Position numbers and translations under genes: made by a program. The notes under the pieces are model-generated. The model was given only the letters and a program-made list of their open reading frames with translations. It did not search any database and was not told the origin of the DNA. A DNA stretch of 5,267 nt, from positions 1 to 5,267 of the forward strand of contig CAYSBK010000161.1 in assembly GCA_964429265.1 (NCBI GenBank), written 5' to 3'. This DNA comes from CAYSBK01 sp964429265 (GTDB taxonomy: Bacteria; Planctomycetota; Phycisphaerae; Sedimentisphaerales; Anaerobacaceae). Below are positions 1 through 5,267 of this stretch, in pieces (the first letter of the stretch is position 1; every line of letters begins with the position of its first letter).

Positions 1-5
1 GGCTG

Positions 6-530
6 CTACGAGGTGATACCGAGGTCATCCCTGGTGAGGATGGAGTCGAACTCGTAGCCGGCGGCGGTGATGTTTTCGCGGGCGCCTTCCATTCGGTCGA
101 TGACTGCGACGATCTTTTTGATCATAGCACCCGTGTCGGTGATGACCCCGGCCGCTTCGAGGACCTGGCCGCCGGTGGTGGCGATGTCTTCGACCAGAAG
201 CACAACGTCGTCAGGGTTTAGTTTTCCCTCGATGAGTCTGCCGGTGCCGTAGGCTTTTTTTGCATTGCGGACGATAATCCAGTTCCTGCCGGTTTCCATT
301 GCGGTTGCGGCGGCCAGGGCGACGCCTCCAAGTTCGGCGCCGGCTATCAGTGTTACGTCGTTTGTGACGTGCCGGGCGAATTCCTGTGCAAGGGCCTTCA
401 AGATGTCCGGGCAGGTTTCGAAGAGGTACTTGTCGAGGTAATAGTTGCTGTGCCTGCCGCTTCTCAGGACGAAATCGCCTTGGAGGTAGGCGGTTTCCTT
501 GATGCGTTTTATCAGCTCTTCGCGTGTCAT
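6..530 (-). CDS. pyrE: Orotate phosphoribosyltransferase
   Basis: This cytoplasmic enzyme joins orotate to PRPP to give orotidine 5'-monophosphate, the fifth step of de novo pyrimidine synthesis. The product is 174 residues, in the normal range for the short bacterial/archaeal form. The N-terminal segment GDFVLRSGRHSNYYLDK (18-34) matches the family's substrate-side motif. Residues 87-102 (VRNAKKAYGTGRLIEG) form the mobile catalytic loop, with Arg88, Lys92 and Tyr94 where the Salmonella enzyme has Arg99, Lys103 and His105. Residues 109-122 (VVLLVEDIATTGGQ) are the PRPP-binding motif. I chose the ATG at 528-530 because the homology begins there; the same frame stays open upstream inside purB, but that stretch is not protein-like. 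A weak purine-rich AGAGAA (536-541) precedes the start. The gene begins 14 bases after the purB stop, so the two are probably cotranscribed. The stop is 5 bases from the window edge, so what follows is unknown. Confidence 0.95.
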   Translation of the reverse strand: MTREELIKRIKETAYLQGDFVLRSGRHSNYYLDKYLFETCPDILKALAQEFARHVTNDVTLIAGAELGGVALAAATAMETGRNWIIVRNAKKAYGTGRLIEGKLNPDDVVLLVEDIATTGGQVLEAAGVITDTGAMIKKIVAVIDRMEGARENITAAGYEFDSILTRDDLGITS

Positions 531-544
531 AAGGGTTCTCTGGG

Positions 545-2020
545 TTAGACGTTCAGTTCGGTGTTTCGTTTGAGCTTGCTGCGGTACCTTCGGCGGATTG
601 GCGTGACGCTGCCGGTTATGAATTCCTCCACCTGCCGAGGTGCCAGGCCGACGTAGGTCTTCGGATCGAGGAGCTTTTTGAGGTTGAGTTTTTTGAAGTC
701 GGGGTCGGCCTTTAGTCGGTCGAGCAGGTCGTTGGGTTTGCCGTATTTCTTGACCTGTTCTGCGGCGGCGTGAGCATATCGCCTGATTTTTTCGTGGAGT
801 TTCTGGCGGTTTCCGCCGGCCTTTACGGCGGCCATAAGGATATTTTCGGTGGCCATAAAGGGAAGCTCGGCGGCGACGTGGGCAGCAATGACCTTTGGAT
901 AGACGACCAGACCGGGGATGACGTTTATGAGTATTTCGAGGATGCCGTCGGCGGCAAGAAAGGCCTCGGGGATGACGACCCGGCGGATGGCGGAATCGTC
1001 GAGTGTTCTTTCGAACCACTGCTCCGATGCGGTTGCTGGGGGGGCGGTGGCCAGCGAGCGGACCAGCCTGGCCAGGGCGGTGGCCCTTTCGCACCGCATC
1101 GGGTTTCTCTTGTAGGCCATTGCGGAGGAGCCCACCTGTGATTTGGCGAAAGGTTCTTCTATCTCTTTCAGGCCTGCGCAAAGCCGCAGGTCGTTGCACA
1201 TCTTCTGGGCGGATTGTGCGACAAGTGCGAGGGTATTTACGACCATCGTGTCGATTTTGCGCGGATAGGTCTGGCCGGTTACCGCGCAGATATTCTTGAA
1301 ACCGAACGCATCGGCCACCATCTTTTCGAGCCGCTTTACCTTCCGAGCGTTGCCGTCGAAAAGTGCCAGGTATGAGGCCTGGGTGCCGGTGGTGCCTTTT
1401 ACACCTCGAAAGGGCAGGGCTTCGATACGATGCTCAAGCTCTACCAGGTCGGTTACGAAATCAGCGCACCACAGTGAAGCGCGTTTGCCTACGGTGGTCA
1501 GTTGTGCGGGCTGATAGTGCGTCAGGCCGAGCGTCGGCATCGAGCGGTACCTCGCGGCGAACTTTGCCAGCAGGTCTACGACGGCAGCGACCTTGGCAGC
1601 GATTAGTTGCATTGCTTGGCGGATGATAATCAGGTCCGCATTATCGGTGACGAAACAACTGGTGGCACCAAGGTGAATGATGCCGGCGGCCCTTGGGGCT
1701 GCATCGGCGAAGGCGTGGATGTGTGCCATAACGTCGTGGCGGAATTTTTTTTCGTATCGGGCGGCCTTTTCGAAGTCGATGTCGTCGAGGTGGGCGGCCA
1801 TTTGGTTTATCTGGGTCTGCTTTATTTCCAGGCCGAGCTTTTTCTGCGCCCTTGCCAGCTCAAGCCAGAGGCGCCGCCAGGTTGAGAACTTCTTTTGGGG
1901 TCCGAACAGCTCGGCCATCTCGGGCGAAGCGTTGCGCTGGACCAGGGGGCTGACGTACTGCAGGTGGCGGGTCCGGCGGTCTTGGTTCTTGCGTGGCGTT
2001 TTCATTTTTCGTTGTACCAT
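545..2020 (-). CDS. purB: Adenylosuccinate lyase, animal-like subtype
   Basis: This enzyme of the fumarase/aspartase superfamily eliminates fumarate from SAICAR and from adenylosuccinate, so it acts twice in purine synthesis. It works in the cytoplasm as a homotetramer. The product is 491 residues, close to human ADSL (484), and it reads almost co-linearly with that protein as I remember it: YVSPLVQRNASPEM (22-35), RHDVMAHIHAF (94-104), AAGIIHLGATSC (111-122), LTHYQPAQLTTVGKR (166-180), RGVKGTTGTQAS (205-216), QWFERTLDDSA (334-344) and ELPFMATENI (385-394). His168 is the expected general acid. The superfamily signature GSSAMAYKRNP (297-307) carries the catalytic serine (298 or 299); Ala302 replaces the proline usual in adenylosuccinate lyases. 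The start is uncertain: ATG at 2018-2020 and ATG at 2003-2005 (residue 6) are both possible, and neither has a clear Shine-Dalgarno sequence. pyrE follows 14 bases downstream. Function is very likely; only the exact N-terminus is open. Confidence 0.96.
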   Translation of the reverse strand: MVQRKMKTPRKNQDRRTRHLQYVSPLVQRNASPEMAELFGPQKKFSTWRRLWLELARAQKKLGLEIKQTQINQMAAHLDDIDFEKAARYEKKFRHDVMAHIHAFADAAPRAAGIIHLGATSCFVTDNADLIIIRQAMQLIAAKVAAVVDLLAKFAARYRSMPTLGLTHYQPAQLTTVGKRASLWCADFVTDLVELEHRIEALPFRGVKGTTGTQASYLALFDGNARKVKRLEKMVADAFGFKNICAVTGQTYPRKIDTMVVNTLALVAQSAQKMCNDLRLCAGLKEIEEPFAKSQVGSSAMAYKRNPMRCERATALARLVRSLATAPPATASEQWFERTLDDSAIRRVVIPEAFLAADGILEILINVIPGLVVYPKVIAAHVAAELPFMATENILMAAVKAGGNRQKLHEKIRRYAHAAAEQVKKYGKPNDLLDRLKADPDFKKLNLKKLLDPKTYVGLAPRQVEEFITGSVTPIRRRYRSKLKRNTELNV

Positions 2021-2139
2021 TGTGTAGTATGCAGGTTTTCTGCCGACTTATTTGCGGGCAATAGGATACATCAAAACCGGCGCAAGTGGAAAGCAAAAAG
2101 GATGTAGTTTTCGGGGCGGGTTCGGCGGCGGGGCGATAA

Positions 2140-4293
2140 TCAGGGTTGTGCCAGCCAGTGCTCGGCGAGATAGCGCAGGTCATTGAAGTCAGCGGTGCCG
2201 TTGCCGTCGATGTCGGCGCCGTTGCAGTAATTGTCGGCGGCCGTACAGGTCTTGAGCCACGCTTGTGCGAATCGGGCGTAGTCGGGCAGGTCGACGTCGC
2301 AGTCGTGTTCGAGGTCGCCGGCGGGCCGGGTGGTAAACTGCCACAATTGTCCGGCTTGCTGGCCGCAGCGGTTCTTTGCGACGACCTGCCAGTAGTACCT
2401 TGTTCCGCACTGAAGAGGGCCTGGGTCATATGCGGCCGTCAAGACGTCAGGTCCTACAAGGATCAGACTGCAGGGGTCGGTTCCGAGATAGACGTCGAAG
2501 GACGGCACCAGGGCGGCGAACTCCGTGGCGCGGGTGACGTCTTCCCAGCCGGGGCATCCACTGTCGGGGCAGACGTATGAGCGATCACAGGGACCGTCGT
2601 TGTAGAAATCCTCGTTTCCGCGTACGAGAATGCCTTCGACCTGGAGGCTGTACGGGTCTAAGACGGCCGAGCCGGAGTTTCCTCCAAAGGCGTCGAGGTT
2701 GGCGGAAAAATAGCCGGGCGGGGTATTGTCGCGGACGGTTGCGCCGCCTGCGTACTTTCGCGGCAGGCCGACGGGGTGGCCGATGACAAGCAGGTCGGCG
2801 TCGTCGGCTATCCTGCCGGTTCTGCGGACGGGCAGGGGGGTATGGTCTTGGACGGGCCGGTCGAGTCTTATCAGTGCCCAGTCGGCGGCGGACTGCTGGC
2901 GGGCTATGATTCCGCTGCAGAAGTAGACATCGCAAGCGTCGACTGTCAGGACGGCCGTGTTCGCATCAGCCATAACAAAGCCGAAGACGAAGGCCGCGTC
3001 GGCACAGTCGGTGGTGTTGGTAATGCAGTGTCCGGCCGTTGCGACGACGTCGGGCGCAACCAGAAACGCCGAGCACCAGGCGGGATTCGGCTGGTCGCGG
3101 TATGGCTCGTCCTGGCAGAGTGGAGTTCCAGTGGCATCGAGATACCACTGGGCGAACGTTGTGGGCGGCAGGGAGTAGGTGCCGTCGTGGTTGTCCACGA
3201 GGTCGGTTAGTGACAGTACTGCGGCGGTGGCGTCACCAGCCTGCAGCAGCAGGGGGTCGGTAACCTGGTATTCATCGAGTCGGTCATCGGAGCCGTAAAT
3301 TGTCTCGATACCTATCCAGGTCTGGTTGTGTTTGAGCGATTCGGTCGCATTGTTCCAGGTGAGGGTTGTGTCGGTGTTTACATCAAATGCGCGTTGTGCG
3401 GGGGTGGGATTGTTTGGCTCGTTGGGGGTGTTGCAGGGCGGGCGTGTGACCGTGAGGGTATAATCGCCCCTGTCGCCGTCGTACCCGGCGATTCGGATGT
3501 AGTAGGTGCTTGCCTCGGTCAGGAGCAGTTCCAGTTGCGACTGCAGGTCGCAGTAATCGTCGCTGCAGGCTATTTCGGTTCCTCCGCAGGAATCGAACAA
3601 AGCCAGGGTGGTGTCGAACGTGCTGCCGCAAAGACTTATTGAATAGTAGCCGGTCGCCGTGGGCGTAAAGAAGTGCCAGACATCGGCGGTGTCGTTGAAG
3701 GCACAACTGCTCTGGGTCGAGCCGGTCGCGGTCAGCGTCGAGCCGTTGTATGGCGTATCCTCAAAGACCTCGACGGCAGTTGTGCACTGGTCGTTTTCGG
3801 GAGGGGAGGTTGGCAAAACATTCAACGTATAGTTGCCGGTGTCGCCGTCGTATCCTGCGATTCGGATGTAATACTGCTGGCCGGCGAGCATTGTCATTTC
3901 AAGTTGAGACTGGTAGCCGCAGAAATCGTCGTTGCAGGCAAGCTCGGCCCCGCCGCAGGCATTGAAGACAGCCAGCGTTGTATCGAAGTCGCTGCCGCAG
4001 AGACTGATGGCGAAATTGCCTGTTTCGGCGGGAGTGAAGCTGTGCCAGACGTCGCGGCTGTCTTTGTAGCTGCAACTGCTCCAGGAGAAGCCGCCAGCGC
4101 CAACCGTTGACCCGTAGTAAGGTGTGCCGGCGGTTACGGCAATTGCCGCAGAACAGTCATCGTTGGGCGGTGCTGCATCAAGGGCTGATGGGCACAGGAC
4201 AATGGCTGGAAGCGCTGCGAGTAGCAATCGGGCCGTTTTTTTGATTCTTGCAGCCACGCGCTCTACTTTCAAGCATCCTGGTTTGCGCAGCAT
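2140..4293 (-). CDS. Secreted trypsin-like serine peptidase with PPC-like repeats, Fn3-like segments and dockerin-type C-terminus
   Basis: This is a 717-residue exported protein. Residues 1-40 look like a signal peptide with a long basic n-region (eight Lys/Arg in the first 22), a hydrophobic core (23-33) and likely cleavage near Ala40. Two tandem PPC-like modules follow (42-159 and 164-282), each with six cysteines in matching positions. Residues 287-318 resemble the first strands of an Fn3-like domain. The S1-type peptidase occupies about 319-596. Its triad is His422 (TAGHC), Asp471 (ADWALIRL) and Ser540 (GGNSGSAV), with Cys407/Cys423 placed like the trypsin disulfide beside the catalytic His. 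Residues 597-656 (FDVYLGTDP ... YYWQVVAKN ... WQFTT) look like the remainder of the Fn3-like domain. A dockerin-type pair of calcium loops (660-671, 694-705) ends the protein. It probably cleaves extracellular or surface protein; the substrate is unknown. Start ATG 4291-4293 has GGAG four bases upstream and its own promoter further up. Confidence 0.9.
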   Translation of the reverse strand: MLRKPGCLKVERVAARIKKTARLLLAALPAIVLCPSALDAAPPNDDCSAAIAVTAGTPYYGSTVGAGGFSWSSCSYKDSRDVWHSFTPAETGNFAISLCGSDFDTTLAVFNACGGAELACNDDFCGYQSQLEMTMLAGQQYYIRIAGYDGDTGNYTLNVLPTSPPENDQCTTAVEVFEDTPYNGSTLTATGSTQSSCAFNDTADVWHFFTPTATGYYSISLCGSTFDTTLALFDSCGGTEIACSDDYCDLQSQLELLLTEASTYYIRIAGYDGDRGDYTLTVTRPPCNTPNEPNNPTPAQRAFDVNTDTTLTWNNATESLKHNQTWIGIETIYGSDDRLDEYQVTDPLLLQAGDATAAVLSLTDLVDNHDGTYSLPPTTFAQWYLDATGTPLCQDEPYRDQPNPAWCSAFLVAPDVVATAGHCITNTTDCADAAFVFGFVMADANTAVLTVDACDVYFCSGIIARQQSAADWALIRLDRPVQDHTPLPVRRTGRIADDADLLVIGHPVGLPRKYAGGATVRDNTPPGYFSANLDAFGGNSGSAVLDPYSLQVEGILVRGNEDFYNDGPCDRSYVCPDSGCPGWEDVTRATEFAALVPSFDVYLGTDPCSLILVGPDVLTAAYDPGPLQCGTRYYWQVVAKNRCGQQAGQLWQFTTRPAGDLEHDCDVDLPDYARFAQAWLKTCTAADNYCNGADIDGNGTADFNDLRYLAEHWLAQP
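3448..4170 (-). repeat. Tandem duplication of a six-cysteine PPC-like module inside the peptidase gene
   Basis: Copy A covers 3817-4170 (residues 42-159) and copy B covers 3448-3804 (residues 164-282), separated by a four-residue linker. A hand alignment gives about 71 identities over about 118 positions with one one-residue gap. The six cysteines align one to one (47/170, 74/197, 99/222, 113/236, 120/243, 125/248). Shared stretches include the ISLCGS and FDTTLA motifs and YYIRIAGYDGD. The DNA is also still alike, for example gtcgccgtcgta at 3473-3484 and 3841-3852. The module has the look of the bacterial pre-peptidase C-terminal (PPC) beta-sandwich, here N-terminal to the peptidase. Such modules are usually accessory binding or stability domains. 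The duplication is seen directly; the family assignment is from memory of its motif layout. Confidence 0.85.
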
Positions 4294-4297
4294 AAAA

Positions 4298-4301
4298 CTC
4301 C
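4298..4301 (-). promoter_or_regulatory. Shine-Dalgarno sequence of the peptidase gene
   Basis: The minus strand reads GCGGAGTTTTATG, putting GGAG four bases before the start codon at 4291-4293. The spacing is slightly short but workable. This supports the ATG at 4293 over the in-frame TTG (residue 8) and GTG (residue 13), which would shorten the unusually long n-region of the signal peptide. Confidence 0.55.
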
Positions 4302-4369
4302 GCGTGCGGGCGGTCCGGGAGCCGGCGTGCGTTCAATACTGCGAAGGCTGTCCGGAGGCCACAACGACA

Positions 4370-4398
4370 ACTGTAGCACAATGAGGCGTCACTGTCAA
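4370..4398 (-). promoter_or_regulatory. Sigma-70-type promoter for the peptidase gene
   Basis: On the minus strand there is a perfect -35 hexamer TTGACA (4393-4398), a 17-base spacer and the -10 hexamer TACAGT (4370-4375, four of six matches to TATAAT). The bases TGC immediately before the -10 match the extended -10 element (TGn). Transcription should start near 4362, giving a 5' leader of about 70 bases before the ATG at 4293. The -35 lies only 8 bases after the GH95 stop codon, so the peptidase can be transcribed independently of the GH95 gene. Activity is inferred from match and spacing only. Confidence 0.65.
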
Positions 4399-4406
4399 GT
4401 CCGGGC

Positions 4407-5267
4407 TTAGCGGGTTGGAAATTCGCGTTGGGCTATAAGCGTGTATTTCCGGCCGGCGGCTGTGTCAAAGCGCCAGAGGCGGTCGTCGATTCTTTCTGCG
4501 GCAATGGTTTTTTGGTTATGGAATACCTCCAGCGGATCCGGTGTTTTTGCGCGGACGGTGCATTTTCCGCCTTTTGTGCTGAGGATGTGGGCTTCGGAAA
4601 GCGAGCCGGCGGTCCAGTAGATGTCTACTATGAAGCCGCCTTGCTGGCCTCGCATCAGGAGGGATTTCCTGGCCGCCCGGGCCAGGTCGGGCGTGGTCAG
4701 CGGCGAAATCTGGGTTCCGGGATAAAGTCCGAACATATGGGAGACGTGGCGGTGGTGGTTCCGCGGGTCATCCCAGTCCCCGATCCATTCCTGGAGTTGG
4801 CCAGCCCGGCCGATTTGCATCGGCGGCAGGCGTTTGAGAGTCTGCTGGAGTTGGTTGCGGAATTGTTCATCGACGCCGAGTATTTTCGAAGCTTCGATGC
4901 AGCCGTTGAACAGCTCGTTGATAATCTGGATATCCATAGTTACGGCATAGCTTTGTCGTGTTTTTTGGCCGTCGGGGCCGCGGTAATAGTTTTCGGGAGA
5001 GGTGGAGGGACAGGTTACGAGTTTTCCCGGAAAAAGCGTGCCCGGCGGTGCTTCGACGAGGAAATCGAGAATGAACAGGGCTGCCCTTTTCATCAGCGGA
5101 TAAGCGTCTTCTCGCAGGAACCGCTCATCACGGGTGAAACGATAGTGTTCCCAGAGATGGGTGGACAGCCAGGCTGCACCCATCGGCCAGAGATTGGCGG
5201 GGATATCGACGGGGGTAGCGGCTCGCCAGATGTCGGTGTTGTGGTGTGCGACGAAGCCATGGCAGTT
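4407..5267 (-). CDS. GH95-family glycosidase (alpha-L-fucosidase type), 3' part, with apparent internal in-frame deletion
   Basis: The reading frame runs to the right edge, so the start lies outside the window; 286 residues of a protein normally near 750-800 are visible. It opens with HGFVAHHNTDIWRAATP and WPMGAAWLSTHLWEHY, both hallmarks of GH95, which removes alpha-1,2-linked L-fucose (some members alpha-L-galactose) from glycans. CPSTSPEN (visible residues 86-93, codons about 4989-5012) holds the glutamate that corresponds, I believe, to the general acid of bifidobacterial AfcA. GQLQEWIGDWDDP and HRHVSHMFGLYPG follow as expected. After KSLLMRG the sequence jumps straight to GGFIVDIYW, which belongs to the C-terminal beta-domain. 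The usual stretch between them (GTGWS..W, then HPPFQIDGNFG, roughly 100-130 residues) is absent, with the frame kept. The C-terminal domain then ends normally at TAA. The product may be inactive or reassigned in function. Family call is firm; activity is doubtful. Confidence 0.88.
   Translation of the reverse strand, partial: NCHGFVAHHNTDIWRAATPVDIPANLWPMGAAWLSTHLWEHYRFTRDERFLREDAYPLMKRAALFILDFLVEAPPGTLFPGKLVTCPSTSPENYYRGPDGQKTRQSYAVTMDIQIINELFNGCIEASKILGVDEQFRNQLQQTLKRLPPMQIGRAGQLQEWIGDWDDPRNHHRHVSHMFGLYPGTQISPLTTPDLARAARKSLLMRGQQGGFIVDIYWTAGSLSEAHILSTKGGKCTVRAKTPDPLEVFHNQKTIAAERIDDRLWRFDTAAGRKYTLIAQREFPTR

Noticed and set aside
770..1141. Open frames on the plus strand opposite purB (also at 1296-1514, 1607-1885 and 1677-2027).
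   Set aside because: All lie antisense to a strongly conserved gene, show no family motifs and have low-complexity compositions typical of shadow frames.
531..1199. The pyrE frame remains open for about 670 bases upstream of its ATG, inside purB.
   Set aside because: The extra sequence is rich in Arg, Pro and Gly with no recognisable motif, and it overlaps well-conserved purB codons. It is a by-product of GC-rich coding.
2047..2074. Possible purB promoter on the minus strand: TTGATG, 16 bases, AATAAG.
   Set aside because: Each hexamer matches consensus at only four of six positions and the region is AT-richer anyway, so the match is not better than chance.
2041..2139. Possible terminator between the peptidase gene and purB.
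   Set aside because: The C-rich stretch after the stop has no complementary arm, and the TGCC/GGCA pairing near 2041-2060 is only four base pairs with no U-run after it.
2146..2580. Plus-strand open frames opposite the peptidase gene, including 2146-2580, 2776-3210, 3328-3642 and 3673-4110.
   Set aside because: They are antisense to sequence with clear protein motifs. Two of them resemble each other only because they lie opposite the duplicated PPC-like modules.
4190..4200. Possible lipoprotein signal (Cys34 after IVL) in the peptidase leader.
   Set aside because: The residue before the cysteine is Leu, not Gly, Ala or Ser, and a normal signal peptidase I site follows a few residues later, so a standard exported protein is more likely.
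5181..5183. ATG at 5181-5183 as the start of the GH95 gene.
   Set aside because: The frame continues upstream to the window edge with conserved GH95 sequence (HHNTDIWRA), so this methionine is internal.

Overview
The window is a piece of a GC-rich bacterial chromosome. It most likely comes from the Planctomycetota, class Phycisphaerae (Sedimentisphaerales-like lineages). The main clue is the secreted protein in the middle. It combines six-cysteine PPC-like modules, a trypsin-like peptidase and a C-terminal dockerin-type domain of the 'D-x-x-x-D-C-x-V-D ... FA..WL ... C ... C' style, which I associate with that group. A GH95 glycosidase next to it fits a polysaccharide-degrading planctomycete. 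The taxonomic placement is an inference from protein style, not from a marker gene.

All four genes lie on the minus strand, so they read from right to left. From the right edge: (1) the 3' part of a GH95 (alpha-L-fucosidase family) gene, 4407 to beyond 5267, cut by the window edge. It appears to carry an in-frame internal deletion that removes the last part of the catalytic barrel. (2) A 113-base gap holding a near-consensus sigma-70 promoter (4370-4398) and a Shine-Dalgarno sequence. (3) A 717-residue exported multidomain serine peptidase, 2140-4293. (4) A 119-base gap without a convincing terminator or promoter. (5) purB, adenylosuccinate lyase, 545-2020, close in sequence to the animal enzyme. 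(6) pyrE, orotate phosphoribosyltransferase, 6-530, starting 14 bases after the purB stop.

There are two functional blocks. purB and pyrE form a compact nucleotide-synthesis pair (purine and pyrimidine de novo pathways), probably cotranscribed. The GH95 enzyme and the peptidase are both extracytoplasmic degradation functions. The peptidase has its own promoter directly after the GH95 stop, so the two need not be one operon.

I see no RNA gene, CRISPR array, insertion sequence, attachment site or obvious defence or toxin system. No gap between genes exceeds 120 bases. The observations most worth a second look are the peptidase domain apparently nested inside an Fn3-like domain, and the internally deleted GH95 gene.
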